In this document: piece by piece, positions 47,182 through 58,541 of the stretch
Position numbering within the stretch: position 1 is the first letter of the stretch
Layout of the letters: the number at the start of each line of letters is the position of its first letter
NCBI GenBank assembly: GCA_030998225.1
Contig: JAPYXD010000484.1
Span: forward strand, 5,704,001-5,768,000
Direction: 5' to 3'
From: Diplolepis rosae
Taxonomy: Eukaryota; Arthropoda; Insecta; Hymenoptera; Diplolepididae
Length of the DNA: 64,000 nucleotides
Translations under genes and position numbers: made by a program
The notes under the pieces: model-generated
Databases searched by the model: none
Seen by the model: the letters and a program-made list of their open reading frames with translations, nothing else
What the model was told of the DNA's origin: nothing

Positions 47182-48387
47182 TGAGCAATAAAGTTTAAGT
47201 GGATTTGTGTAATTATTGATACATGTTTTGCGAATATGCAATGAACATTGTAATTTTTGTATTAATAAAAATAGATTTGTAAACAAATAAAAATCGTAAA
47301 GTGTGTATGCCTGGTTTTTGAATCCAATAATCAGTCAGTTCTTCCAAAAAAAATATTCGCCTGAAAATTCATTAGAAAAAAATTTCAAATGTTTACGGAG
47401 CAACAAATATTTGTTGCGATTTGGTTGATTTCTAAAAATAGGATGATTAGGACATTACAAAAAATTTAGAATTAAAAAAGAGAAATGTTTTTCAAAACAT
47501 CAACAAGTTCCTTTATGTATAAAACCAAAATTTAGAATTAGAAAAGGAAAATGTTTTTCAAAATATGAACAAGTTCTTTTATGTAAAACCAATTACCTCC
47601 ATTTTCTCTAAAATGTTTAACAAATAAAAACAATTTGTGAATTTAACGTTCTAAAAATTTTCCGTTAATAACATGGTTAAATGCAATTTTCAGTTGCATT
47701 AAAAGAAATACATGCATAACCAGGGATAAAGACTAAAAATTTATTGTATGTTTTTAAAATAAATCTACATATTACAAAAAATATAACAAATATTCATGTA
47801 ATTCTTGGAAACTATCGCGAGAAATAGAAAAATCTCTCAATTTTTTTTTTTAATAAATCTATTATTAATAATTAATAATGATAATAATTTATAATTATTG
47901 ATTATCGGTTGCGAAACACGCAATAAATTTTCATCTAACTCCCTTTTTATTAAAAAATTATTCAAAGTTATTTCATATTCATTTTATATGTAAATAGTCT
48001 GCATTGAAAATAAATATTTTTTTTTAACAATATGTCCTCAAGAATTATTGCATAATAAAAAGCGGCAAGTATATCTAGAAATATACATGCACTTTTAATT
48101 CTTTATAGTCACTGTGAGCACCAATTAAAAAGAAACTAATAATAGGAGTACGTTTATCTAAATGAGTGTTTTTAATTCTTGAAATAATAAAAAATAAATT
48201 TCAAACTGTTAGAGATTTTGTTAGATAAAGTGATGTGAACTACTTAACTGTCAAAACTAGATTTATCTGCTCAAGTTTATATTTTGTAGAAAAGAAGACG
48301 CATAATTAAGCAAATTCGTTTGTTTACATTTGCGAAAGTCACTTATGTAGTAGAGTTTATTTTTGAGAAAAACAAAGCAGAATTCTT
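47182..48387. other. AT-rich non-coding stretch with a 71-bp duplication
   Basis: 47459-47530 and 47531-47590 are tandem copies sharing AAAATTTAGAATTA, AATGTTTTTCAAAA and ACAAGTTC. No gene is recognised. Confidence 0.5.
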
Positions 48388-49175
48388 TCCAAGAACGTGT
48401 TTCGTTCATTTCCTTTCCTCTCAATCTTAGTTGATATTTAATGACTATTAAAATTTTTATTAATGTTCTAGTTTATAAGAATTTTAAGAAATAAAAAATT
48501 TTTACATATCATTTCTATTCGTTAATATGGGGATAATATTGGATTTAAATCATTTTTAATAATCACAATTTGAAATCACAAATAACAATAAATATTTTGT
48601 TAAATTTAGAATAATTAGAAATAAAAATTACTAATGAATAGAATCAAAAATACATATAAGACGGCTCCACTTAAGCGCCACCTTTGTGCGTGGGCTATTC
48701 GGTCCTGCCTCAACGAAGGAGGCGAGCAACAAACCGGCCGAGACCCCTGATCGTCGATTAAAATTCAACTCAGATACGATTGAACATTTTTAATCGTATC
48801 TCGGGTACCCATAAATATTATAAATATTTTTCAAGTTTTTTTGGCTCGAATTAAAGATAAGATTCCAGACTTTATGTCATATAATTTTCAGATTTTGGAA
48901 AAAATTTTCCTAGGTCATGCAAAAAGTTGAAGTTGAGGTAGAGAATTTGAAAAAATCTTGAATTTTTTTTTTTCACTTCTCACGTGCTGTATCATTTTCA
49001 GAACGTCAAAAAAATATTTGTTGAGTATAAATAGACGTGGAATTTCAAAAGCTTCCCAACTGTATTTTTAAAAATGCCCTATCTCTTTTTTTTACCGAGA
49101 TATCGTGGTTCAAAGTCAGCAGTGATTTTTAATAGCGATGACAAGCACAGTGCGCACAATTTCCGACGGTAGTGT
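48388..49175. mobile_element. Non-autonomous repeat with CACTACCG end, copy A
   Basis: It matches 62754-62820 plus 63215-63895 in direct orientation, including CCACTTAAGCGCCACCTTTG, CGGTCCTGCCTCAACGAAGG and CACCGAGATATCGTGG-like sequence. The right end, read in reverse, is CACTACCGTCGGAAATTGTG. This is CACTA-like and its limit is set by loss of similarity at the same base in both copies. No coding sequence. Confidence 0.65.
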
Positions 49176-49597
49176 ATATATAAAAAAAATTTTATTTTAT
49201 GTATGAATAGATTGATTAGTTTGTCTTAATTTTCCTGTTGCATTTATAAATAAAGAAAAAAGGGTTCTTTGGCGAATTAGACATTGGTAGATCAAAGCAA
49301 GAAAAAGTTAATTAAATATCTAAGACGATGAACAAAAAAAGGCGAATCAAAATAACAATAATTAAATATATATAACTATATATTTATAAAAATTCGAAAC
49401 CTAGAATAAAATGGAACAAGCATACCTTAAATTATATCAAGGAAAAGGGCATGGAAGGTCCATTTTAATTGCCTAGAAAATCGACTCGCGATCCAACAAT
49501 TCGATAAACTAGAATCAGTCACGTTCGACACTTAAGCAAGAATAGACGATTCAGAATAAATTCTCTGTGAAAAAAATCCGTAGTTCAAATTTTAAAA
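49176..49597. other. AT-rich leader-like stretch
   Basis: No gene. TTTGGCGAATTAGACATTGG near 49269 could be a primer-binding site of a retroelement, but no LTR precedes it convincingly. Confidence 0.25.
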
Positions 49598-50032
49598 ATG
49601 ATCGAAGCAATTATCTTAACCCTTCTTTTGTTAATTCTGTGGAAAATATATATATTACTTAAGGACAATTTAAATCATGAAGAAATTAGGAATATCGCGC
49701 ACTTACGAGTAAATGAGGAGTCGATCCCCGAAGAGGAAACCTTGCATTTCCTCCAGAAACCGTTCACCACGGTGAGGCATCTGCATGCAAAAATATATAC
49801 AAAAACGGAGAACAACGAGTGGAGTTGGAGATGCGAGAGGTGTATAAACCCGGAAGTCGCTTTGAGACTCGGATGGCAATGTGAAGAATTACATTTAGTG
49901 GCCTTATCAATTGTGACAACGCAAAAACAGTGCCCGGGATGTGACAATTGTGTTTTCGAAAACACACCCGCCGGATTCTGCTGGATGTGTCTAACAATAA
50001 TAAAAAATTCAAAGTGGCATGAGAGAGGATGA
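49598..50032 (+). CDS. Unrecognised membrane-anchored Cys-rich protein
   Basis: The 144-residue unspliced frame starts with a hydrophobic anchor (AIILTLLLLILWKIYILL) right after the Met. A polar region follows, and then a cluster of Cys: WRCERC, LGWQCEELH, QCPGCDNCVFENTPAGFCWM and a last Cys. Four C-x2-C-like pairs suggest a zinc-ribbon fold. No known domain is recognised. The next frame starts 33 bases after its stop, and both are followed by polypurine tracts, a compact layout more like a virus or retroelement 3' region than an insect gene. No stop or shift breaks it. It may be an accessory protein of an otherwise lost retroelement. Confidence 0.4.
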   Translation: MIEAIILTLLLLILWKIYILLKDNLNHEEIRNIAHLRVNEESIPEEETLHFLQKPFTTVRHLHAKIYTKTENNEWSWRCERCINPEVALRLGWQCEELHLVALSIVTTQKQCPGCDNCVFENTPAGFCWMCLTIIKNSKWHERG

Positions 50033-50065
50033 CAAACTTATCGGGCCATAAAAATAAATACTCAT

Positions 50066-50317
50066 ATGCCACCAGACCTACAAATACGAAACCAATTAGA
50101 ATGGGAAAGCGTGAATCGTCTTACCACTCCACCTTACAGACTATTCTTCTTTGTAAACATCATTCAAACTCCAGACGGAAGTATACATATTATACCAGAC
50201 GAAGAGGAAAACAGAACAAATTCGAGTGATGAAGAAAGTTCCAACGAAGCCGATTCCGATGACCAAGCAGATAATTTCCAGGAAACCAGTGAAGATGACG
50301 GATACTTTGAAGACTAG
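50066..50317 (+). CDS. Unrecognised small acidic protein
   Basis: The 83-residue frame has a folded-looking first half (LFFFVNIIQTPDGSIHIIPD) and a second half of mostly Glu, Asp and Ser ending GYFED. It starts just after the Cys-rich frame on the same strand, without an intron. No family recognised. Confidence 0.35.
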   Translation: MPPDLQIRNQLEWESVNRLTTPPYRLFFFVNIIQTPDGSIHIIPDEEENRTNSSDEESSNEADSDDQADNFQETSEDDGYFED

Positions 50318-50411
50318 ATGCTAAGGAAGACAAAACAAAAATGAAACAAATAAACCAAGACACTGAGTGATCAAAAAAAAAAAAAAAAAGGTGATACAAA
50401 TAATTATGAAA

Positions 50412-50528
50412 ACAAAAAAAAGGGGGTTAATACAGACGAGAGACTTTAGAATGTTATTAAAAGAGACAGAATTTAATCGTGATAAGTTAACAGTAATTAT
50501 TAGTATTAGCTGAAAAAAAAGGGGGAAT
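50412..50528 (+). promoter_or_regulatory. Two polypurine tracts (PPT-like)
   Basis: AAAAAAAAGGGGG occurs near 50417-50429 and again near 50513-50526, the latter directly followed by TGTC. In LTR retroelements such a tract primes plus-strand DNA at the 3' LTR border. No matching LTR pair was found, so the assignment is tentative. Confidence 0.3.
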
Positions 50529-51284
50529 GTCTCATATCAAAGAAATCTCAAGTTGTAATTTGAAATGCAAATTGAGGTACAATTTTTTCGGCACTTTTTC
50601 ATTTTTTGAAACGACTACAATGAACGGATTTTTTGATCTCGCAGTTTTGATTATATCAATCCATTCAGCCTCAATTTCAACCCGTTCGATTTTTTTTTGC
50701 CGTAAACTCCAAAATTCCTATCGCATTCACAATAAGAATGCCCTCGAATAGGGTAAGTATCTTCAATCGCAATTTGCAAGTACTTCGTATTTGCCTCTTT
50801 TTTTTTAAATCCTCCATGTATGGATACATATAGCTACGTGTTGTGTTATGAATATCGACGTTACAATTGTAAATCAATAATAATCTGCGGTAAAATTGAT
50901 CAGATACTGGGATCTTTGGTACTGGCAAATTTCGTGGATAATCGAATTCACAACATAATACGTTTTTTTTTGCGACAGCAAATGCTTCTCTTAATGTCTG
51001 TAATCTTTTAAATTTTTTTTCTAGAGAAATAAATCTCGGATGAAAAAATTGTTTTAATAAAAAAAATGCGCCTTGTTCAATTCTATTGAAAAAAAAATTT
51101 TTATACCGATTCTCCGAGTTTTATTTTGTAGATATATTTTCCACGATCTCATCTTACAAAAAAAAGAGACAGAAGATCGCCCCGCGCGTTTGTCGAGTTA
51201 TTGCATGGAGACCCTCAATTGCCGCCTGGGCCCCCTCACCTGAAATGTTACAAAGCTTTTGCTTTGAATTAAAAGTTTTGGATC

Positions 51285-52450
51285 GTGAACGAATGTAAAA
51301 ATGCGAAATTTGTTACATTAATTGTTAATTTTATCACAGATGTTGCTTACCTAGATCAAATGGTTATATTATCACGATATATGGTGATTCAGGATAACAT
51401 TTCAAACTCTTGTAGATTATGTATAAAGAAAAGTTTTCTGGGCTTCGTTCAACTGAAAAAAAGAGATGCGACACCCATTTGCAACGAAATTACTTCAATT
51501 ATTTTCGACAAATATCACTTTAAAAAAAAATACCTGTGTGGACAAGGCTATGGCGGTGCTGCTGTCATGTCTGCAATTCATGGTGGTGTTCAAGCGAAGA
51601 TGAAAGAATATGTCGGCGATGGACCATTTCTTCCGTATCTTCACTATACTAGTCATCAAATGAATTTGGTTTTAACGCATGCAGCAGAAAATAATGCCAA
51701 TTCGTCAATCAAAGTATTCTTTGCAACAATTCAAACTATTTTCAAATATCTTTCGCAATCTTATCGACGGTGGGATTCAATTTTGGAGGAAAGTCAAAGT
51801 CCATCACGAAACTCAAACAGTTTTGGCATTCAGCTTCTTAAAGAATTGAGGAAAGAAATTTTCGAAGCAGAACGTCAAACTGGAAACGATGCACTTCATG
51901 GTCAGGTCGGCGAAGAGAGTACATTATGTGAAAAAGTACTTCATATCAAAGATTTCAGTCCAACACGTTTGGATACAACGTTTTCAGTTTTTTAATTCCC
52001 GAAAATCTGAAAAATGTAGGGAAAAGTGATTTGTAATCCAGCGTTGAAACTTTAATGGAAAAATACTCCGAATTTTTCTCCATAGATCTTAAATATGAGT
52101 TGATCAGTTTCACTGAAATGTATTTCACGGAAAATCATAATTTCTCGAATGACAGTCCGTTACAGTATTTAGAGTTTATAATTGAAAACAATTTAATGGC
52201 CAGTTTTCCCGAGTGCTGCAGTCTATTTAGATTGTTTTTGATGTTATCTGTAAGTTCGACTAGTACTGAACGAGTCATAAATTCTTTTAAAATCATGATA
52301 AAATATTGTTAAGCTTCGTTGGCTGAGGACACGCTCAACGATTATTGTAATCTTTACATTGAAAGATCAGTAGCAAACTCACTCAATTTAGATTCTGTGA
52401 TAGAAGTATTTGACGAACAAAAAGCAAGACGAGGATTCAAAGCTACATAA
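51285..52450 (+). pseudogene. hAT transposase remnant (DUF4371/ZMYM-like type)
   Basis: 51285-51995 contains SFLGFVQLKKRDA, then CGQGYGGAAVMSAIHGGVQA, then YTSHQMNLVLTHAAENN and FFATIQTIFKYLSQSYRRWD. These are the hallmark blocks of the DUF4371 hAT group, with the GQGYxGAAVMS block near the catalytic region. After a break at about 51995 the frame at 52055-52312 covers the approach to, and part of, the dimerisation domain (LFLMLSVSSTSTERVINSFK). A stop at 52310 is followed by remnants to about 52450. The BED or zinc-finger N-terminus is absent. Point decay and a short missing piece inactivated it. Confidence 0.75.
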
Positions 52451-54720
52451 ATTAATATTTCTGTATTTAATAAAAAATCACTATCACCTTGACATTACTA
52501 CTTACTTTCTCATTTATACCTCAAAATTGGGTCCACTTATAACATTGCCGCCTGAGTCTTTTTTTACAATCCGCCAATGGTGGCAACATTGCATTGTACA
52601 CTTGTTCATTGTAGGTGAAATAACGAAAAGTCACAACGCTGTAAAAGGCTGAAATGCCTAAAATTGCAACTGAGAATAAATCAAAATACATAAAATCTGT
52701 GGAAGAAATGTTATGATCATATGAAAACTGTGAGAGATTTCAATTCATATCTACAATATTGTAAAACTAACTTGAGTTATTTCTTGTAAATAAATACTGA
52801 AATTCAAGTCAATTTTATAATAGTGTAAATGTGAACTAAATGCTCTCAAAGTTACTAAATTTGATTTAATTTCAAGTGAAGAAAACATTTAATTTACCTA
52901 AAGCACTATCGGCCTTATGGGAAACATTCTCATCACGATACTCGCGCTTCGCGCTCGAGTATTAGAAATTGAAATGAAAAATATAAATTTTATCAGAAAG
53001 TGTGTCAAACAAAAATTGTAGACCTTACTTAAGCGAACAATTTTGCAACCATACATTTATTTCGTATTTCACATATTATTCTTAAAAAATTTATTTTGGG
53101 ATTTTCAATAGTATTTTTTCAAATTAAAAAGAAAAATATAGATCTTATGGAAAAATGTTGTGGTTCAAACTTGTAGATCTTTATGTAGTAAACAATTTTG
53201 TATCATATGTTTTTTTTCGTATTTCGTATAATTTAACAGGGAAATGGAATTTAAATATTGACTTCTTTTCAAGTTTTAACATACTGTAACTTTCCTAATT
53301 TTAGTTTAATCTAAGAATGTTACTAGGATAATTAGTAGAGATTTATGAGCACTATCAGAAATCAATAGTGCTATTTTTTATTAATTTAAAAATGTTTTTT
53401 CACAAAGACAAAGAATGCTCTTATTTTCACAATTCAATACGATAATTTTATCGAAAGTTATCGAGTATACGACCTACTACTACAGACAGACAGACACTTT
53501 CGTAAAAGCCGTCATTTCTGTCTCAGGGGGTCTCAAAACGTAAAGATTCAATGGAAATTCAAAAAGTGATTTTTTGCATAAAAGCAATACATTCTCATAT
53601 GATAAGGATGTAAAAATATACATACATTACATTTCTACTCTGGACATTAATTTAGTTCGCTGTAAATTGTGTTGAATTTGTTTACTGTTCATATTTTTTA
53701 ACAATTTTACATTAATTTAGTTCAATGGTTGTAGATTAAATATTCTTTCTCAATATTATATTTTACTCTGGACATTTATTTAGTTCACTGAAAATTGTGT
53801 TGAATTTGTTTATTGTTCATTTTTAATAACATTTGACATTAATTTAGTTTAACGATTGTAGTTTGAACATCCTTTCTCAAATTATATTCTATACTAGACA
53901 TTCATACAGTTCAATGTAATCTTAGTGAAGCTTATTTAATGTGAAATTCAACCATTAATTTGGTTAAGGATTCTATGGCAACCCAGGAAAAAAGAAACGA
54001 TTGATTAAAATTTCTGTGAATTGCGTATCTTAAAATTGACGATTGAAAAAGCTTACAGATTCAAATGCCCAAATTACAATTAAACGAAAATATTTTGAAT
54101 CTGCAATTTTAAAATACATAATTCACAGCGATTTAAGCCTATCGCTTTTTGTTTCCTGGGAAATAAATTATCGTCAGATTTTGATGACACGGATACGCTA
54201 ATCAGCTGACTCAGTGTGGGAATTATCTAAGTACTCATTTCTACATTCGAAATCAGTTTCAGATAACACCTGTTTGCCTTTGTTTAATTAAAAATTTCAA
54301 GGATTCGAAAGTAATCGAATCCTCAAAATAACAAAAACACAACAAAATTTGGACCAAAATCACAAGTAGAAAAAAACTTTGAGAAAACAAACAAAAAAGG
54401 CGGAAAAAAAAGAAGGCAACCTTCCAAAACCCTTCCTTCTTTTTCTTTCTTTCGTCCTTTTTTGTCTCTACTCCCGCCACCATTTACATAAATAAAATTT
54501 AAACTACTCGCCGACGTTTTGGTGCTCTTCCAGCACTCTCTTCAAAGCTGCAACACTAAAAGAAAAAAGGAAAATTTTCAACAAATTTTTCGTCTCCTAT
54601 CACCCTTACTGTTCAGAAGTGGGATTGTATTGTGCATAAATATAAATAATTTTCAAATTGATTGTTGAAAAATTGGCTATTGCATCAGATTAAATCATCT
54701 TTTCATCGAAGAAAGAAAGT
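52451..54720. other. AT-rich stretch; Gypsy LTR/leader may lie at its end
   Basis: No gene recognised. It holds a ~125-bp tandem repeat (listed separately), a CAGACAGACAGACA run at 53482-53495 typical of some retroposon tails, and CT/GA-rich sequence near 54390-54480. The 5' LTR of the Gypsy element should be here but I could not delimit it. Confidence 0.4.
53634..53930. repeat. Tandem repeat, ~125-bp unit, about 2.4 copies
   Basis: Shared landmarks are TACTCTGGACATT, ATTGTGTTGAATTTGTTTA, ACATTAATTTAGTT and CTTTCTCAA. Units are moderately diverged. Confidence 0.75.
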
Positions 54721-54725
54721 ACTAA

Positions 54726-55331
54726 TTGGAAATAGCAGACAACTTAACAGTTATTGACCTGAAGGAAATATTGCGCAAAAATTCCGCTGCTACTACCGGC
54801 AACAAAGCCGAATCGCTTGCTCGACTTATGGCTATAGATGATTATGAAACTATTGTTCAAGAATGGTTGTCAAAGAAAAAAGCGGCTAGGCGGAGTGAAG
54901 TGCAAACGACAAAGTTTGAGAGCATGAAGATACAAATCAGCGAATTGCGAGAATTGTTGAAATCGATAACTTTACTCTTAACAAATAAAAACGTCGCCGA
55001 CCATCGGAGTAATAATGCAGCTGACAATCAATCGACAGCAGGACAGAGACAAAATCAACAAAGGCAGCAGTAGCAGACAATTGGACAAACGGCAGGATCA
55101 GGGCAAGAGCAAAATCAGCAACGACAAGAATTCCAGGCGCAACTGAGTTGGCCGCCGAGTGGACCTCCTAGTCCTCCGCAACCCAGCGCGTCGAGCTTCA
55201 ACGACGTTATAGGTATCACGTCACCGTCTCAGGTTACAACGAATATAGAACTAGTTCCGCGTATTTCGATTAACGTGATCGCAGAATTAATTGATAATTA
55301 TAACGGCGATAGTGAAAAATTTGAAAGCTGG
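54726..55331 (+). pseudogene. Gypsy Gag N-terminal part with SAP domain
   Basis: Residues ~8-37 (VIDLKEILRKNSAATTGNKA, then ESLARLMA) form a SAP helix-turn-helix, a DNA/RNA-binding module found at the front of Gag in one insect Gypsy lineage. A charged and Gln-rich linker follows. An in-frame TAG at 55072 lies in a Gln-coding run, consistent with CAG-to-TAG decay. Past it the frame continues through PPSGPPSPPQP to ELIDNYNGDSEKFESW, the beginning of the retroviral-type capsid region, where Copia entered at 55332. No in-frame ATG opens the frame; a TTG lies where the start would be. In the element Gag packages the RNA genome. Confidence 0.7.
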
Positions 55332-55710
55332 TGTTGATATATGCATACAAAAATTGATATCGTACTTTTATCTAACTCAGTTATTCTGAGAATTATTTAC
55401 TCTTCATAATATAAGAGTTTTGTTTATGTAAAAGTATGAGAGATTCAGTTTTTATTTTATAGTTCTTAGTAGCTTGCCTTCTCTTTGTAACTTTGCTCCA
55501 AAGCCGAAAGCTCAAGAGTTATGAACTCCCACCATACTCACATAATCAAATGAGTAATCATATGAAGGCACAACCCCATGGTTAGTGCGTGACTTTATTC
55601 TAGCTAGTTAGTTCAACTAAGAGTATTGGAGAAAGAACATTTTCATTAAATACTTTCAAATACAATCCGTGTCTCTTTTATTTCTTGCCTGCTTCCACAT
55701 ATAACCAATA
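55332..55710 (+). repeat. Copia 5' LTR
   Basis: 379 bp, TGTTGATATATGC to CATATAACCAATA, followed at once by the Met-tRNA primer-binding site. Its partner is at 58123-58500. Confidence 0.9.
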
Positions 55711-55866
55711 GGTTATGGGCCCAGGCACATTTACAAATATACGAAGTTAATAATTAAACTGTGGATAATTATTTTTAAAAAAAATAGTGACAAGTGATAT
55801 CTCTTTAATTGATTTTAAAAGTGAGTGAGCAAGTGCTATTAAGTGTCGGTGAAAATAGATAAGAAC

Positions 55867-56724
55867 ATGAGTGACGACAAAGGAAAGTTGAAGGCAAACA
55901 TTAAACCCTTTGATGGTGAAAAATATAGTATTTGGAAATATCGAATTCGATCACTGATTGCTGAAGAGGATGCTCCTAAGGTTTTGGATAGCAACCCTGC
56001 TGTTTGATTCAATTTGCAAGTGATTCAATGCTTAGTGTAACAACTGAAACCGATACAGCTAGAGGAATAATAAGTAAACTGGATGCAAAATATGAGAGAA
56101 AAAGCCTTGCAACTTAGTTATCAATTCAGAAAAAATTGTTTGGTTTTCAATTCAAAGAATAAATGCCACTCGCAAAACATTTCATTTTGTTTGATGAAAT
56201 GATTGTTGAATTAAAAGCTGCCGGAGCAACATTAAGTGAAATGAGTAAAATTGCAAGGTTATTATTGACATTACCTTCTTCATATGATACACTTGTCACT
56301 GCAATCCAAACTCAAGAAGACGATAAACTTAATTATGCATTTGTGAAGATCAAACTTTTAGATTATGAAGTTAAATTAAAAAACGAAAAGAGTGATACAA
56401 GTGTAAAAGTACTAAAAACAGAAAAAAAATCTGAACATGAAAAAATAAAGAAAAATAAAGTTTTCAAAGGAAATTTCAACAAGAAGCAATTTAAAACAAA
56501 ACAAAATTTCAAAGACAGGTTTCATAAGTTCAATAAAAAATGTGAACATTGCGGAAGAAAAAATCATGAAAAGAAAGACTGTTTCTTTTACACAGAAAAC
56601 TATGGAAACGGTGACCGCCAACGCACTATTCAAACGGTTCAAATGCAAGGTGATCAGCAAAGTTTTGCATTTATGTCAGGAGTTCAGGTTCTAAGAGATA
56701 TCAAAAGGAATCAGCTAAATGAAA
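55867..56724 (+). pseudogene. Copia Gag with zinc knuckle
   Basis: The start at 55867 reads MSDDKGKLKANIKPFDGEKY and then SIWKYRIRSLI, the usual Copia Gag opening. A stop at ~56005 and further damage to 56160 break it. From 56163 the frame reads EMSKIARLLLTLPSSYDTLV and then a Lys-rich stretch. The zinc knuckle is CEHCGRKNHEKKDC (C-x2-C-x4-H-x4-C), which binds the RNA genome. The frame is then interrupted near 56725 by copy B of the dispersed GC-rich repeat. Confidence 0.8.
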
Positions 56725-57316
56725 CAATAACTTTTATGTGCCTCAGCCGCGGAAACTCGTTTTTCCGTTACAGCTGAGAGTAAAGCAATGTTGTATATTC
56801 CGTTACAGAGGAATACAATGTAGACATTGAACTGCGCATGCGCATTATAGTCTTACAGCGGAACGCAATCTATTTCTTATTCTTCTTCTTCGTACAGCGT
56901 TAGCACTGACTACTACACAAGACCGATAAAATCAAAATGGCCGGGACTAGTCGCCAATTTGCGCCCGCTTCGTACAACTAGCGCAGCAAACAACTACAAT
57001 AAGTACTAGATTAGATTCCAATGTACGCATAAAAACTCGTATCCGCACCACAGTCACATAAAAAATAGAATATGTGCCAATGCACAGAATTCGGGACATT
57101 GCGAGACTCGCGACAATGCTCGCAGGACTGATGGCGCCTCGGATTCGTCTCGGCTTTGCCTCAGCTACGTCTCGGCTTTGCCTCAGCTACGTCTCGGCTA
57201 CGCCTCGACTATGCCTCACCTACGCATCGACTACGCCTTGGCTTCGATCTCCTGTGAACATTGTCGCTCGTCACGCAATCACCCTCATTGTGTGCCTAGG
57301 CACATAATATACTATT
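56725..57316. mobile_element. GC-rich dispersed repeat, copy B (inside Copia)
   Basis: About 590 bp matching 383-950 through the ACTGCGCATGCGC box, the CTTCGTACAGCGTTAGCA box, AAAACTCGTATCCGCACC and a GCTCGTCACGCAAT end. The right end, in reverse, is AATAGTATATTATGTGCCT. It carries several tandem CTCGGCTTTGCCTCAGCTACG units, more than copy A. It splits Copia between Gag and protease. Confidence 0.75.
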
Positions 57317-57960
57317 GTATTGGATTCAGGAGCCACTGATAATATTGTTAACCAAAAGAATATTTTCATGGCAATAAAGGACCTTTAAAAACCAATTAAT
57401 ATCTCAGTTGCGAAGAAAGGAGAACAAATAGTGGCTTCAAAAATTGGTTCCATCAAGATAACATCGAATCTCGGCGTAACTGGCGTTTTGAAAAATGTAT
57501 TGTATGCACCTGAAGTATCAAATAATTTGTTATCTGTGCGCCGAATAAAACTGGAGGCGTAAAAATAATAAAAAATGGTAAAACCATAGTCACCGGTAAG
57601 TCAATTCAAAATTTAATATGCGTAATATTTGAAATTAGTAAAAATATTTACAATATAAAAGCTAATAGTACTGTAATGTTAAACGCATATCAATAATTGT
57701 GGCACAAGCGTCTAGGCCACATTGAAAGTTCTAAATTTGTCAAAATGAAACAAAATAATTTAATTGATAATACAAAATTAATAGAATCAATTATTCCTAC
57801 ACAAAATTTATGTGAAGCTTGTATATGGAAAACAAGCACGTTTACCCTTCTCGAAAGAGAGAGATAGGATTCATGTAACAAGACCTTTATATATCATTCA
57901 TTCTGATGTATGTGGGCCATTAAAACCATCAGCAATTGATAATAAAAATTATTTTGTTAC
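57312..57960 (+). pseudogene. Copia protease and integrase start
   Basis: Right after the inserted repeat is VLDSGATDNIV, the aspartic protease active site (DSGA). GVLKNVLYAPEVSNNLLSVR follows, the conserved segment after the protease. After damage, LWHKRLGHIESSKF and CEACIWKTS make up the pre-integrase HHCC-type zinc region. HSDVCGPLKPSA begins the integrase core with its first catalytic Asp. Several stops and shifts occur at 57400-57700. Sequence then jumps to non-coding DNA before the 3' LTR, so the remaining integrase, RT and RNase H are deleted. Confidence 0.75.
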
Positions 57961-58122
57961 TTTTATTTACTAAAGTAAATTTTACCCAAAGTATAAATTC
58001 AATGTTGAAGTAATAAACGTATAGAAATGTATAATAAATATATAAATATACGTGAATTAAAAATAAATAAATAAATGTAAAATGTTCTTTTTCAACTCAC
58101 GGATCAAATTTTTGAGTGGGAG

Positions 58123-58500
58123 TGTTGATATATGCATACAAAAATTGATATCGTGCTTTTATCTAACTCAGTTATTCTGAGAATTATTTACTCTTCATAA
58201 TATAAGAGTTTTGTTTATGTAAAAGTATGAGAGATTCAGTTTTTATTTTATAGTTCTTAGTAGCTTGCCTTCTCTTTGTAACTTTGCTCCAAAGCCGAAA
58301 GCTCAAGAGTTATGAACTCCCACCATACTCACATAATCAAATGAGTAATCATATGAAGGCACAACCCCATGGTTAGTGCGTGACTTTATTCTAGCTGTTA
58401 GTTCAACAAAGAGTATTGGAGAAAGAACATTTTCATTAAATGCTTTCAAATACAATCCGTGTCTCTTTTATTTCTTGCCTGCTTCCACATATAACCAATA
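58123..58500 (+). repeat. Copia 3' LTR
   Basis: 378 bp, nearly identical to 55332-55710. It is preceded by GAGTGGGAG and followed by the GCTGG target duplication. Confidence 0.9.
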
Positions 58501-58541
58501 GCTGGGTGTAGCAATTGACATTGATTCGCAGGTCGTATAAG

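Larger units (their letters stand above)
55332..58500 (+). mobile_element. Copia LTR retrotransposon, internally deleted, with 5-bp target duplication
   Basis: The LTRs 55332-55710 and 58123-58500 (about 379 and 378 bp) differ at only about half a dozen bases. Both run TGTTGATATATGC to ATAACCAATA. GCTGG precedes the first (55327-55331) and follows the second (58501-58505). The primer-binding site GGTTATGGGCCCAGG at 55711 fits initiator Met tRNA. A GAGTGGGAG purine tract precedes the 3' LTR. The inside keeps Gag, part of protease and the first part of integrase, but lacks most of integrase and all RT/RNase H. Confidence 0.9.

Noticed and set aside
49176..51100. Complete small LTR element with PBS at 49270 and 3' LTR from 50528
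   Set aside because: No similarity is visible between the sequence before 49270 and that after 50528, so an LTR pair is not supported.
57074..57307. 77-codon ORF in the dispersed repeat (Leu/Ser/Tyr repeats)
   Set aside because: It translates the tandem CTCGGCTTTGCCTCAGCTACG units; copy A does not keep the frame.
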